This document shows, piece after piece, positions 41,241 to 51,758 of a stretch of DNA of 64,000 bases; positions within the stretch are counted from its first letter, which is position 1, and each line of letters begins with the position of its first letter. The DNA is from Acidobacteriota bacterium (GTDB lineage: Bacteria > Acidobacteriota > Terriglobia > Bryobacterales > UBA6623): positions 62,001 to 126,000 of the forward strand of contig WGMB01000008.1 in assembly GCA_016125275.1 (NCBI GenBank), in the 5' to 3' direction. The position numbers were made by a program, and so were the translations under genes. A model generated the notes under the pieces. The model was not told the DNA's origin. It worked only from the letters and a program-made list of their open reading frames with translations, and searched no databases.

Positions 41241-41316
41241 CTGCGCAGCTCGTTGCCGCGTCGCTTTTTCTCTGACCCCAGGCTATCACCGAGGCGCCCC
41301 GCAGACTGCGCCACCG

Positions 41317-41372
41317 AATGCCCATCTCATTGAAAACAAATATCTTAAAAAACAATAAAAACCGTGATACTC
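41317..41372 (-). promoter_or_regulatory. AT-rich probable promoter region of the phage cluster
   Basis: The only strongly AT-rich stretch in this GC-rich neighbourhood (41329-41372), placed between the porin terminator and the leader hairpin. No confident -35/-10 pair could be assigned. The placement suggests the promoter of the cluster. Confidence 0.35.
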
Positions 41373-41416
41373 AAAAAAAGAGGGGCGCGGAGGCCTTGAT
41401 CAGCCCCAGCGCCCCT
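41373..41416 (-). terminator. Intrinsic terminator of the porin gene
   Basis: On the minus strand an 8-bp stem AGGGGCGC (41409-41416 with 41381-41388), extended in part by its 20-base loop, followed by a run of seven T (41373-41379). It lies 29 bases after the porin stop codon. A classical Rho-independent terminator. Confidence 0.85.
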
Positions 41417-41444
41417 ACTCAACCGAGCCCGAAAGCGCAGCCGG

Positions 41445-42857
41445 CTACTCCTTGGGGCCGAACACCCACATGAACCCGAGCGTGATGGTGTCCTGATCGC
41501 TCGTGATGCCCGTCGGTCCGCAGCCCGTGCAGCTGAAGAACGGCGTCGTCGACCAATCGCGGCGATACTCGAGCCGGGTGATGAAGCGCGGTTCCGGGGC
41601 GTACTCGAACGTCAGCGTGTACTCCTTCAGGATGTGCTCCACACCGGTCGCCCGAGCTTCCAGATCGTCGAGATACTCGAAGCGCTGGGCGATCCGGAAC
41701 TTGTCCGTTGCGTTGAACCGGGCGTAACCGCCGCCGCCCCAAGAGGTCTGGCTGACCTTGAACGGGTCCGTGTTCGAGATGTAGTCGAAGTTGCCCATCA
41801 CCTCGAAGCGCGGGTGCAGCGCCGCATAGAAGTTCCAGCTCGCATTCCGCTGCCAACCCTTGTTGGTCAGATCGTTCTCGGGACCGTGAATCCATGTGAA
41901 CGTCGTGTTGAAGCGGTCCGCCGGAGCCCAGGATCCCTGCAAGCCGTACGACTTGCCGGAATTCTGGTCGAACGCGTTGTCGAAACCGTTGACGACCATC
42001 ACGGTGCCCGTGAACGTGTCGGTCAGCGGCATGCTCAGCTTGGCTCCCAAGTGGGAGAACGGCTCGTTCCACGCCCACAGGATGCCTCGGGTGTAGTTCC
42101 AGTTCAGGTGCGACTCCGGAACTTCCAGACCGGCCGGCGTACCGAACAGACCGATGTCGAGTTCGGCGCCATTCTCGAACTGGTAGTACCCGTAGGCTTG
42201 CTGCAAGTAAATCACGTCTTCCAGCGGCCCGGGCTCCAGACCGTCGCGGAACAGGCGGGCGCCCGAACCGAACCAAATGTCAGACCGGAACCCGACCGGA
42301 CCGTCGCCGTGCGCGTCGATCTCCAACTTCGCCTGATTCAAGCCGAAACCGCGAGAGTTCGGGTTGGTGTAGTAGAGCGTGTTGGTTCCGTCTTCCGGGT
42401 TGTTCGTGTTGTAGGTGTAGTAGGTGTCCAGCAGACCCGTAATGCTCAAGGCCTGACCGCCCGTGCTCGCAACGCCCACCGGCATCTCTTCGTCCGGCTC
42501 GGCGTCTGTGGGGGCCGCCGGCAGATCCGTCACTACAGCCACCGTCTCCGCCGGAACAACGACTGTCCCGGAGGCAGGCGCTCCGGGGCTCACGGCCCTG
42601 GGTGCAGCAGCCGCCGGAGCAGCGGCGGTCTCCGTCTTTGCCTCCTCGGCCTCATCCGCTTTGGCTTCCTCCCCCAACTTCGCTCGCAGGAGTGTCTCCA
42701 ACTCCTGAAGCCTCTTCTTCAGCTCTTCGACCTCAGCGCGCAACGCCGAATCGCTTTCTCCGGTCTTCGCCGACGACTCCGTCTGAGCGACGGCCGGTAC
42801 GGCCGTCAACAGTGCAGAGACCGTAGCAGCGATCGTGATGATGCGAATAGCTCTCAT
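41445..42857 (-). CDS. BBP2-type outer-membrane porin
   Basis: 470 residues from ATG 42857. A signal peptide (residues 1-22) is followed by a coiled coil (SDSALRAEVEELKKRLQELE, 32-60) and an Ala/Pro/Glu-rich linker. Then a beta-barrel begins at about 138 (ALSITGLLDTYYTYNTNNPE) and ends in a terminal barrel strand with an aromatic (LGFMWVFGPKE). This matches putative beta-barrel porin-2 (OmpL-like). The coiled coil may touch peptidoglycan as in S-layer-type porins. It is followed by its own terminator, which separates it from the phage cluster. Confidence 0.83.
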   Translation of the reverse strand: MRAIRIITIAATVSALLTAVPAVAQTESSAKTGESDSALRAEVEELKKRLQELETLLRAKLGEEAKADEAEEAKTETAAAPAAAAPRAVSPGAPASGTVVVPAETVAVVTDLPAAPTDAEPDEEMPVGVASTGGQALSITGLLDTYYTYNTNNPEDGTNTLYYTNPNSRGFGLNQAKLEIDAHGDGPVGFRSDIWFGSGARLFRDGLEPGPLEDVIYLQQAYGYYQFENGAELDIGLFGTPAGLEVPESHLNWNYTRGILWAWNEPFSHLGAKLSMPLTDTFTGTVMVVNGFDNAFDQNSGKSYGLQGSWAPADRFNTTFTWIHGPENDLTNKGWQRNASWNFYAALHPRFEVMGNFDYISNTDPFKVSQTSWGGGGYARFNATDKFRIAQRFEYLDDLEARATGVEHILKEYTLTFEYAPEPRFITRLEYRRDWSTTPFFSCTGCGPTGITSDQDTITLGFMWVFGPKE

Positions 42858-43208
42858 GATCGTTTCGTTCTTCTCCTTGGTATGTCCTGCAACGAATCCG
42901 GCTTCATGAGGGCGCACCGATCCCTCAAAGCGCCTCTTTCAGCGCCATTAACCATCAAAATGAACTAATCGGAAAAGACCGAAGAGCCCCAAATCTGCCG
43001 GATCAGCAGGGGGCCAGGCGAGTCACTCGACCCCAACCTTCGCCCCGTCTCGCTTCCACGCAAAGACTGCCCCAGCAGCCTCTGGTTCTTTCCGACGCAC
43101 TACTTGGGACGCCGTCCAAGGAAGGAGATCAATGTGTTCGAAATCCGAATCGGCTCGAACTTAGACCCACTCTAAAAGGGGCAGTCCAACGAAGCAAGAA
43201 GATAATTT
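42858..43208. other. Intergenic region upstream of the porin gene
   Basis: 351 bases without a convincing gene. It should contain the porin promoter on the minus strand; an AAGGAG site for the porin lies at its left edge. A 10-codon open frame with a good AAGGAG site is present on the plus strand (43132-43164), but no plus-strand gene follows it. Confidence 0.5.
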
Positions 43209-44009
43209 TTATGGGTGATATAGAAATCGCTGACTCGATCCGAGGCCTTGGACAGGGCGTTGTGGAGACGGTCGGACCAGCGGACTGGCGCGCATGAGGC
43301 CGCAGTGTTTGGTCAGAATCTCCCCCGAAAGGAAGTTCCGATACTCATGCAGCAAATGAGGGTTCGGGCCCTTCTCATGCCCGCACTCACACAGCAGGTG
43401 GGCCACTTCATGAGCGAGCGTTGAGTAACCCTCGTCCTTACGCTCCATCCAGTGGGTCTTGAAGGCGACCCAAGCGGTGTTCATATAAGGGTAGCGCAAC
43501 GCCTCTTGCGGCGACACGGCGCCTCTGCGGTAGGATCGCGCCAGAGCTTCGTCTCCGCGCAGGCGGCCCAGGAAGAAGACTCTCGGCCAAGCAGCGCCCT
43601 CGGGGACCCGGGAAGCCAATGACAGCACGGCCCGCGGCGCCGGCAGACCCTCGCCCGGGGCCATATCCAGGTCGTGAACGCCCCCCGGAGCCTTGGCCGC
43701 AACGATCTCTACGTCTCCCAACCCGATCCCGCAAGCGGACAGGATCGCCGCAGTCCGTCGGACATGTCGCAACATGCGCTCCTCGGTCCAGTTGGAGCCT
43801 TTTAGCCGAACTAATGTCAATGAAAGCGCCAAGTCCTCCGACGGCGTCGCGTCTGCTCCCCACTCTTCGCGGCCAACTTCGCGAACCGAAGCCTCCTCGA
43901 AGCCTTTCGCTAGCCAATCGCCGGGCTTCGTTTGCGCCCCAGCGGAGTTCGAGGCTAGCATCAAGGCCAGGCAAAGGGCGGGAACGTCCCAGTCCGCGCT
44001 CCGTCTCAC
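43209..44009 (-). CDS. Secreted HExxH putative zinc metallopeptidase
   Basis: 266 residues from a GTG that overlaps the thiE stop (GTGA). A short hydrophobic segment (ALCLALMLASNSAGAQ, 11-26) looks like a signal peptide. HEVAHLLCECGH (200-211) contains the zinc-binding HExxH, with further histidines at 211, 218 and 221 as possible third ligands. A preceding TAWVAFKTHW block is conserved in appearance. I do not recognise a named peptidase family; substrate unknown. Coupling to thiE is probably an expression arrangement rather than a pathway link. Confidence 0.65.
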   Translation of the reverse strand: MRRSADWDVPALCLALMLASNSAGAQTKPGDWLAKGFEEASVREVGREEWGADATPSEDLALSLTLVRLKGSNWTEERMLRHVRRTAAILSACGIGLGDVEIVAAKAPGGVHDLDMAPGEGLPAPRAVLSLASRVPEGAAWPRVFFLGRLRGDEALARSYRRGAVSPQEALRYPYMNTAWVAFKTHWMERKDEGYSTLAHEVAHLLCECGHEKGPNPHLLHEYRNFLSGEILTKHCGLMRASPLVRPSPQRPVQGLGSSQRFLYHP

Positions 44010-44593
44010 AGCCGGTGCAACTCCTCGACGGTCCGCTCCAACTCCGTGCCCTGGAACATCGAGATCCCCGCCACGCCCGCGGCGCCCGCGTCCCGGCAGT
44101 CGCGAGCATTCTTCGGGCTTACCCCGCCCAGAGCCAACACCGGAATCGAAACGGCCCTGGCCGCGTTGGATAGTTCCCCTAGCCCCAGAGGAGTTCCCCA
44201 TCTCCGCTTGCTGGGCGTGTCGAAGACTGGCCCAAACACCGCGAAATCCGCCCCCTCTGACGCGGCTCGTCGCACATCCTCCACGCCATGGCACGAGACC
44301 CCGATCAGCGCGCGTTCGCCCAGAATCCTGCGCGCCCGGGCTGCACCTACCGAATCCGACGGCAGATGCACCCCATCCAAATCCGCTGCGGCCGCCATAT
44401 CGACCCTTTCATTGATGAGAACCTTGCCACCGCCGTCCTCGTAAGCGCCTTGAACCAGCTGCCACAACGCACCGCCAGGCAGATCCTTCTCGCGAACCTG
44501 TATCCAGTCCACGCCCGCCCGCTGGACGCGACGAAGCCAGCTATCGAACCGATCGGACACTCCGCGGCGATCCGTGATGCAATAGAGGAGCAT
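44006..44593 (-). CDS. thiE: Thiamine-phosphate synthase
   Basis: 195 residues from ATG 44593, a TIM barrel. The family blocks are in order: LYCITDRRG, WIQVREKDL, VLINERVDMA, DGVHLPSDSV, FAVFGPVFDTPSKR and VLALGGVSPKNA. It joins the thiazole and pyrimidine parts of thiamine. TenI-type relatives share several blocks, but the ITDR/QVREKD/PVFDT set favours ThiE. The start was chosen where the first conserved strand begins; upstream codons are not conserved-looking. Confidence 0.85.
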   Translation of the reverse strand: MLLYCITDRRGVSDRFDSWLRRVQRAGVDWIQVREKDLPGGALWQLVQGAYEDGGGKVLINERVDMAAAADLDGVHLPSDSVGAARARRILGERALIGVSCHGVEDVRRAASEGADFAVFGPVFDTPSKRRWGTPLGLGELSNAARAVSIPVLALGGVSPKNARDCRDAGAAGVAGISMFQGTELERTVEELHRL

Positions 44594-44711
44594 GCTCGGG
44601 CGACGCAGCCGGTGGCGGCCGCCCCTCGGATTGTAGCCGAGCCCTCGCCTCCCCTTGCTGTGCGCTAGCATCGTCACTGCTATTCAGGCGCCAAGAACTG
44701 ACTGCCACTCC

Positions 44712-46220
44712 GTGTCGGACTCTGTCATCCCTTCCCGCGATCTTTCCTGGTCCCGTCGAGGCGTCGCCACGCGGCTCTTCCTGACCTGCTGGCTGATCTA
44801 CTCGCTCCACTTCGCGACCAACATCGTCCGAGACATCTACCTCGCCCTCGCCATCGGCGACCACCTCTCTTTCCGCGTCGACGAGTACGCCGGGCTTCAT
44901 CCCGACCTGTTCGAACACCCCGGCCATGGCTGGCACACCGGGGCCAACCCCGGCATTTCCCTGATCGGCGCCGCGCCCTACGCACTCGCCCGTCCATTGA
45001 TCGACCGGGTAGTCGCGCACGTCAACGCATCGCGGCAGACTACAGGGCAACAGCCTCCCGACTACCATTCGCCGTGGCCCATGGCCCGCGAGTTCTTCGA
45101 GAAGGCCTGGCGCCGCGGATACGACATCAAGTTCGCCCTCGCCGCCTTTGTCATGCAGTCGTTCGGCATGGCGCCGATCTCGGCCGGCGGCGTTGTGCTC
45201 ATGTTTCTCTACCTTTCGGAGATCACGGGCTCCCGGCGGCAGTCTTTGGCGTTAGCACTGGTCTACGCCTTCGCAACGCCCGTCTTCTTCCGAACGGGCT
45301 ACCTCAACCACAACCTCGTATTGGGGCACATCGCATTCGCCGCGTTCTTTCTCCTACGACCCCGCCACGCGCCGCCGTCCCAGAGACGCTACTTTGCAGC
45401 GGGCCTGCTGGCGGGTTCCTGCATCCTCGTCGACTACAGCGGGGCCTTTCTCGCCTTCCCGCTCGGAATCTTCGTCCTCTGGCGCGCCCGCTCCTCGGCA
45501 ACCGATTGGCTGCGACCACTAATTGCCTTCGCGGTCGGCGCGATCGGACCCATCCTTCTGCTGTGGTTCTACCAGTGGCGCAGTTTCGGACATCCCTTCT
45601 ACCCGCCGCAGCACTGGATGCCTCCTCTCGAGTGGATCGACGAACAGGGCTTCCGGGGCGTTCGCGGGCCGCAGTGGCGCTGGGCTTGGCGGCTCTGGCT
45701 GGACCTGGCTTATGGGTTGATCCCGAGTTGCCCCCTGTTCCTGCTATGGTTCCGGCCCGGGCCGATGTTCCGCCGCGTCGATCGCCCTCACGCCCTACTG
45801 GCCTACGGGTCGGTCGCCCTGGTTTGGCTCTTCCTCAGCGGCGTCGACTACATCGCCATTCAGGCCGACACGGGCGTTCGGTATATGGCGGCGGTCTTCC
45901 CGCTCCTGTTCCTTCCCGCAGCCTTCTGCCTCGTTGAGATGCGCCGGCTCTACGCCTCCCTTTGGGCCCTCGCCTCCCTGGTCGTCAACTGGTCGCTGGC
46001 GATGTCCCGCGACGTCGAACGAGGCCGCGGCGTTCTCGACCCGCTCCTCGACATCTTCGTCGGCGGCTTCCGCCTCCCGGCGCTCACCACCCTCTCCCGG
46101 CTACCCGGCCTGTTCCCCGCCCTCGACCCGGCCGGCGTCTCGCCACTCCCGCTGTTCGCCCTCTGTGGCGCTCTCCTCTACCTGCTTTGGCGCCGCTGGC
46201 CCGACGCGATCGCGGACTGA
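44712..46220 (+). CDS. Polytopic membrane protein, glycosyltransferase-C-like
   Basis: 502 residues from GTG 44712, with about ten hydrophobic helices. A first extracytoplasmic loop carries [25 protein letters not shown], placed where GT-C enzymes (PMT/ArnT-like) have their active-site loop. The last third contains long aromatic helices ([20 protein letters not shown]). The family is probably lipid-linked sugar transfer or a related envelope task, but the call is by topology only. It is divergent from thiE and ends 184 bases before dnaK. Confidence 0.6.
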   Translation: MSDSVIPSRDLSWSRRGVATRLFLTCWLIYSLHFATNIVRDIYLALAIGDHLSFRVDEYAGLHPDLFEHPGHGWHTGANPGISLIGAAPYALARPLIDRVVAHVNASRQTTGQQPPDYHSPWPMAREFFEKAWRRGYDIKFALAAFVMQSFGMAPISAGGVVLMFLYLSEITGSRRQSLALALVYAFATPVFFRTGYLNHNLVLGHIAFAAFFLLRPRHAPPSQRRYFAAGLLAGSCILVDYSGAFLAFPLGIFVLWRARSSATDWLRPLIAFAVGAIGPILLLWFYQWRSFGHPFYPPQHWMPPLEWIDEQGFRGVRGPQWRWAWRLWLDLAYGLIPSCPLFLLWFRPGPMFRRVDRPHALLAYGSVALVWLFLSGVDYIAIQADTGVRYMAAVFPLLFLPAAFCLVEMRRLYASLWALASLVVNWSLAMSRDVERGRGVLDPLLDIFVGGFRLPALTTLSRLPGLFPALDPAGVSPLPLFALCGALLYLLWRRWPDAIAD

Positions 46221-46299
46221 CGTCCCCCGGCTCCTCCCCGCGGACGCCACGCGAGAGCACCGTCCCTGCAACCTTCTTCACGACCCGCGCATCCTTGAT

Positions 46300-46320
46300 C
46301 TTGACAACGGAAGACTAAAG
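46300..46320 (+). promoter_or_regulatory. HAIR-like operator of dnaK (HspR site)
   Basis: CTTGACA (46300-46306), 7 bases, ACTAAAG (46314-46320). The HspR consensus (HAIR) is CTTGAGT-N7-ACTCAAG: 5 of 7 and 6 of 7 bases agree and the spacing is exact. It covers the -35 box of the dnaK promoter, and an hspR gene ends the same gene group. No CIRCE element is present. Confidence 0.65.
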
Positions 46321-46329
46321 TTTAATAAT
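46301..46329 (+). promoter_or_regulatory. Sigma70-type dnaK promoter
   Basis: TTGACA at 46301-46306 and AATAAT at 46324-46329, separated by exactly 17 bases, in an unusually AT-rich patch 80 bases before the dnaK start. It is the best promoter-like sequence in the window. Confidence 0.75.
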
Positions 46330-46404
46330 CAACTCAGACTAAGGGGCGGGCTGGGATCAGGTCGTCGCTGTTGCGTCAATCTACGACGCCCCAAAGGAGC
46401 AAGC

Positions 46405-48318
<1,914 letters not shown>

Positions 48319-48360
48319 AGCGTTCCTTGGGCATGGCCGTCATGGCCGCCCCTGATCCAG

Positions 48361-48397
48361 CGGGAGCGCCATCTGAAGGGATTGGCGCTCCCGTTTT
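48361..48397 (+). terminator. Intrinsic terminator between dnaK and dnaJ
   Basis: A perfect 11-bp stem (48361-48371 with 48383-48393, 11-base loop) followed by TTTT. It lies 43 bases after the dnaK stop and 37 before the dnaJ start. Partial read-through would give less DnaJ and HspR than DnaK. Confidence 0.78.
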
Positions 48398-48433
48398 CCG
48401 TCACGCGTCGGAAAGCGGCGCGGGAGGTGGGCG

Positions 48434-49618
48434 TTGGCAGCGAAGCAGAAACAGGACTACTACAAGACCCTGGGGATCAAGAAGGGGGCTTCCGAAGACG
48501 AGATTCGCAAGGCCTACCGCCGACTCGCGCGCAAATATCATCCGGACGTGAATCCCGGAGACAAGAACGCCGAGGAACGCTTCAAGGAGGTCCAAGACGC
48601 TCACGACGTCCTCAAGGACCCCAAGAAGCGTCAGATGTACGATCAGTACGGCTTCTACGCGCCCGGAGCCTATCCCGGCGCCGGCGGCCCCGATCCCCGG
48701 GCCACGGACTTCAACTTCGGCGGGTTCGATTTCTCCGAGTTCGCCGGCAACGCTCGGCGCGGACAGCAAGGCCAACCACGGGGAGCCGGCGCCGGAGCGG
48801 CGGGAGGCGGTTTCAGCGACCTGTTCTCCCAGTTCTTCCGCTCCGCCGAGACCGGCCGGGAGCAAGCCAAGCCCAAGGCCGGCGAAGATCTCGAGTACAC
48901 GGTCGAGATCGACTTTTGGGACGCCATCCGCGGTACGACGGTACGGATCAACGTCCAACGCTACGAGATCTGCCCGCAATGCCACGGCGTCGGCCAACTA
49001 GACTCGGGCGTCTCCGTCTGCCCCGAGTGTCACGGCCAGGGCCAGGTCAACCAGACCGTCGGCGCAATGCGCTTCAACCTGACCTGCCCGCGCTGCGGCG
49101 GAAGCGGTCAACTGCGTAACGTCTGTCCGACCTGTTCGGGCGACGGTCGTCTGTCTCGAACCGAGAGCGTCGAAGTCCGCATCCCGCCTGGAGCCCAGAA
49201 CGGCTCACGGCTGCGCGTGCCCCACAAGGGCAACGCCGGCGCGCTCGGAGCCGATCCCGGCGATCTGTACATCGTCACTCGCATCGGCGATCACCCCCTG
49301 TTCAAGCGTCAGGGCGACGACATTCGCATCAAGGCGCCGATCACGCCCGCCGAAGCCGTTCTGGGAGCCAAGATCGAAGTCCCGACCATCGAAGGCCGCG
49401 CAATCCTGAAGATTCCGCCTGGGTCGAGCTCCGGCAAGACGTTTCGGCTCCGTGAGCGCGGCGTCACCAACCCCAGAACCCGGGCCCGCGGCGATCAGTT
49501 CGTCGAAGTGCAGGTCGTCGTTCCGGCAATTCCGGATGAAAATACGAAAGAGTTGATGCGGGAATTTGCTAAGCTCAACCCCGAAGATCCTCGACAGGGA
49601 TTGTTTGAGCAGGTCTAG
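48434..49618 (+). CDS. dnaJ: Chaperone protein DnaJ (Hsp40)
   Basis: 394 residues from TTG 48434, preceded by GGGAGG. J domain with HPD at 36-38 in [12 protein letters not shown] Gly/Phe-rich linker (about 75-130) follows, then four zinc-finger repeats ([32 protein letters not shown]) and the C-terminal substrate-binding domain. It stimulates DnaK ATP hydrolysis. All four zinc repeats are present, so this is a full type I DnaJ. It is separated from hspR by 3 bases. Confidence 0.97.
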   Translation: MAAKQKQDYYKTLGIKKGASEDEIRKAYRRLARKYHPDVNPGDKNAEERFKEVQDAHDVLKDPKKRQMYDQYGFYAPGAYPGAGGPDPRATDFNFGGFDFSEFAGNARRGQQGQPRGAGAGAAGGGFSDLFSQFFRSAETGREQAKPKAGEDLEYTVEIDFWDAIRGTTVRINVQRYEICPQCHGVGQLDSGVSVCPECHGQGQVNQTVGAMRFNLTCPRCGGSGQLRNVCPTCSGDGRLSRTESVEVRIPPGAQNGSRLRVPHKGNAGALGADPGDLYIVTRIGDHPLFKRQGDDIRIKAPITPAEAVLGAKIEVPTIEGRAILKIPPGSSSGKTFRLRERGVTNPRTRARGDQFVEVQVVVPAIPDENTKELMREFAKLNPEDPRQGLFEQV

Positions 49619-49621
49619 AAG

Positions 49622-50065
49622 ATGGCGAGACGCAAACGCAGTCGCGGGGCTTACACCATCTCGGTCGTCGCGGATCAGTTCGGGATTCACCCCCAAACCC
49701 TCCGCCTTTACGAACGAGAAGGCTTGCTGAAACCTTCGCGAACTGACGGCAATACCAGACTCTATACCGACGAGGACATGGAGCGCCTCGACGTGATTCT
49801 GTCCCTCACGCGCGAGCTCGGCGTAAACTTGGCCGGCGTCGAGATCATCCTCAACATGCGTGAGCGCATGGAGGAAATGCAGCATCAGATGCAGGAGTTC
49901 GTGGCGTACGTCAACGCCAACCTGGGAACGGTGCCGCAGGAAGCAACCGACAACCTGTCCACCTCCCTCGTTCCAATCTCCTCCAGCCGACTCCCCACCA
50001 GACCCAAGCGGCCGGCCCGCAAGAAGGTCGTCCGTCCAAACAGTGGTAACGCACCCGACGCTTGA
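49622..50065 (+). CDS. hspR: MerR-family heat-shock repressor HspR
   Basis: 147 residues. MerR-type DNA-binding domain: YTISVVADQFGIHPQTLRLY, then the wing EREGLLKPSRTDGNTRLYTDED. LGVNLAGVEIILNMRERME forms the dimer helix. The C-terminus is basic and Ser/Pro-rich. HspR represses the dnaK operon at HAIR sites, usually with DnaK as co-repressor; a HAIR-like site is found before dnaK. The gene order dnaK-dnaJ-hspR matches actinobacterial and acidobacterial forms, without grpE here. Confidence 0.93.
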   Translation: MARRKRSRGAYTISVVADQFGIHPQTLRLYEREGLLKPSRTDGNTRLYTDEDMERLDVILSLTRELGVNLAGVEIILNMRERMEEMQHQMQEFVAYVNANLGTVPQEATDNLSTSLVPISSSRLPTRPKRPARKKVVRPNSGNAPDA

Positions 50066-50077
50066 GTGAGTCTCAAG
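50061..50077. promoter_or_regulatory. CTTGAG/CTCAAG inverted repeat after hspR
   Basis: Perfect HAIR-like half sites CTTGAG (50061-50066) and CTCAAG (50072-50077) but with a spacing of 5 bases instead of 9. It contains the hspR stop codon and lies 14 bases before the start of the protease gene. The short spacing makes HspR binding uncertain. Confidence 0.35.
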
Positions 50078-50091
50078 TTGTAGGAGGGAGC

Positions 50092-51237
50092 ATGAAGTGG
50101 TCCCTAAAGATTGGCGAGGTTCGCGGCATCGGCATTTACGTCCACGCCACGTTCCTCCTCATCGTGGTGTGGGCGGGTTTTTCGGGCTGGTCTCAAACGC
50201 AGACGGCGGCGGCGGTCGCGGACAATGTCGCTTTCATCCTCGCCCTGTTCGCCTGCATCGTCCTGCATGAGTTAGGGCACGCCCTGACGGCCCTGCGCTT
50301 CGGAATCCGCACCAAAGACATCACGCTGCTTCCCATCGGCGGCATCGCTCGACTGGAGCGCATGCCCAAGGAACCCTTACAGGAGTTGGCCGTCGCGCTA
50401 GGTGGTCCGGCCGTCAACGTGGTCATTGCGGCAGTGCTGGGAGCCATCCTCGTTGCCACCGGCTCTTGGACCGAGCCATCAGCCACCGCCGTCATGCAAA
50501 TCGGTTTCCTGGAGCGGTTGGCGATCGTCAACGGCTTCCTGGTTTTGTTCAACATGCTCCCGGCCTTCCCCATGGACGGCGGACGGGCCCTTCGCGCCCT
50601 GCTGGCGACCAGGATGGGAGCCTTGCGAGCCACACAAACAGCCGCCTCGATCGGGCAAGTCATGGCCCTCCTATTTGGCTTCTTGGGCCTCTTCTCGAAC
50701 CCGTTCCTGGTGCTGATCGCATTGTTCGTCTGGATGGGAGCCGCCCAGGAGGCCGCTATGGCTCAAGCCGAAGCCCTCTTTGGGAACATCCCGGTGGGGC
50801 GGGCGATGGTGCGGGAATTCCACGTCCTGGCGCCGCAGGACCGACTTGCGCAAGCCGTGCAATACAGCCTCGCCGGATCTCAACATGATTTCCCGGTCGT
50901 CGAAGGCTCTTCCGTCGTCGGCGTCCTGACCCAGGGGGAGCTGATTAAGGGCTTGGCGGACGGCGGAAGCGACTCGCTAGTCTCGGAGGCCATGCACACG
51001 GAGTTCGCAACCGCCGAGTGGTCGATGACCCTCGAAGAGGCCTTCAAGCGACTCCAGACCTGTCAGTGCCGAACCCTTCCGGTCCTACACGACGGCGTTC
51101 TGGCGGGGCTCCTGACGCGCGACAACGTGCAAGCCTTCCTCAACATTCAGGCGGCTCTCAGCGCACCGCACCGAGCCGACCACACACCGCCGGCTCAGCG
51201 CCCGTCGTCTCTGCCGACTTCCGCCAGCAGGCCGTAA
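50092..51237 (+). CDS. M50 site-2 protease with CBS domains
   Basis: 381 residues from ATG 50092 with a GGAGGGA site; TTG 50062 (TTGA overlap with hspR) is an alternative. Membrane metalloprotease: HELGH at 59-63 in a helix and FPMDGGRALRAL with Asp162 as third zinc ligand. Two CBS-like modules (about 230-280 and 290-355) follow in the cytoplasm. It belongs to the Rv2869-unlike, CBS-bearing SpoIVFB-type group that cuts proteins inside the membrane. Downstream of hspR it may join a heat/envelope stress response. Its 3' end overlaps maf by 43 bases. Confidence 0.87.
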   Translation: MKWSLKIGEVRGIGIYVHATFLLIVVWAGFSGWSQTQTAAAVADNVAFILALFACIVLHELGHALTALRFGIRTKDITLLPIGGIARLERMPKEPLQELAVALGGPAVNVVIAAVLGAILVATGSWTEPSATAVMQIGFLERLAIVNGFLVLFNMLPAFPMDGGRALRALLATRMGALRATQTAASIGQVMALLFGFLGLFSNPFLVLIALFVWMGAAQEAAMAQAEALFGNIPVGRAMVREFHVLAPQDRLAQAVQYSLAGSQHDFPVVEGSSVVGVLTQGELIKGLADGGSDSLVSEAMHTEFATAEWSMTLEEAFKRLQTCQCRTLPVLHDGVLAGLLTRDNVQAFLNIQAALSAPHRADHTPPAQRPSSLPTSASRP

Positions 51238-51758
51238 ATCCGCGCCGCCGGCAGCCCCACCACGTTGAAGTAGCACCCCTCGATGCGGTCGATGAACTTC
51301 GACGCCAGCCCTTGCACGCCGTAGCCTCCGGCCTTGTCGAAGGGCTCGCCGGATGCAACGTACGCGGCGATCTCCGCCGCGCTGAGCGGCAGGAACCGCA
51401 CCAGCGTCCGCTCGACACCCGTCCGCGCCGTCGATCCGTCATACAGACAATACCCAGTCAGCACTTCATGCGTTCGGCCGCTCAGCATCTCGAGCATCGC
51501 GGTCGCTTCCTCCGCGTCTTCCGGCTTGGCCAAGATGCGTCCGTCGACCACCACGGTCGTGTCGGCCCCGAGCGTTACTTCGCCGGCGCGCCACACCGCG
51601 CGCGCCTTCGTCTCGGCCAAACGCTCCACGTACTGCTCCGGAGTCTCGCTCGCCTCAACGGATTCATCCACGTCGGCCGGGCGAACCTGAAAGGCGATCC
51701 CCGCCGTCTGCAAGATCTCCCGGCGGCGGGGCGAAGCCGATGCTAGAACGAGGTCCAT
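51195..51758 (-). CDS. maf: Maf-type nucleoside triphosphate pyrophosphatase
   Basis: 187 residues from ATG 51758. Family signatures: LVLASASPRRREIL at the start, LGADTTVVVDG and FDKAGGYGVQGLASKFI. Maf enzymes hydrolyse dTTP/UTP or modified nucleotides and are linked to septum control. The gene converges with the M50 protease and the two coding sequences overlap at their 3' ends (51195-51237). Confidence 0.93.
   Translation of the reverse strand: MDLVLASASPRRREILQTAGIAFQVRPADVDESVEASETPEQYVERLAETKARAVWRAGEVTLGADTTVVVDGRILAKPEDAEEATAMLEMLSGRTHEVLTGYCLYDGSTARTGVERTLVRFLPLSAAEIAAYVASGEPFDKAGGYGVQGLASKFIDRIEGCYFNVVGLPAARIYGLLAEVGRDDGR

Noticed and set aside
41113-41355. Open frame of 80 codons before the phage-like cluster on the minus strand
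   Set aside because: It runs through the leader hairpin and the terminase small-subunit region in another frame and shows no motif or ribosome site.
43132-43164. Ten-codon open frame with an excellent AAGGAG site, like a leader peptide
   Set aside because: No plus-strand gene follows it; the next genes are on the minus strand. Probably chance.
46221-46404. CIRCE operator (HrcA site) before dnaK
   Set aside because: No TTAGCACTC-N9-GAGTGCTAA-like repeat is present; the HAIR-like site and hspR gene explain control better.
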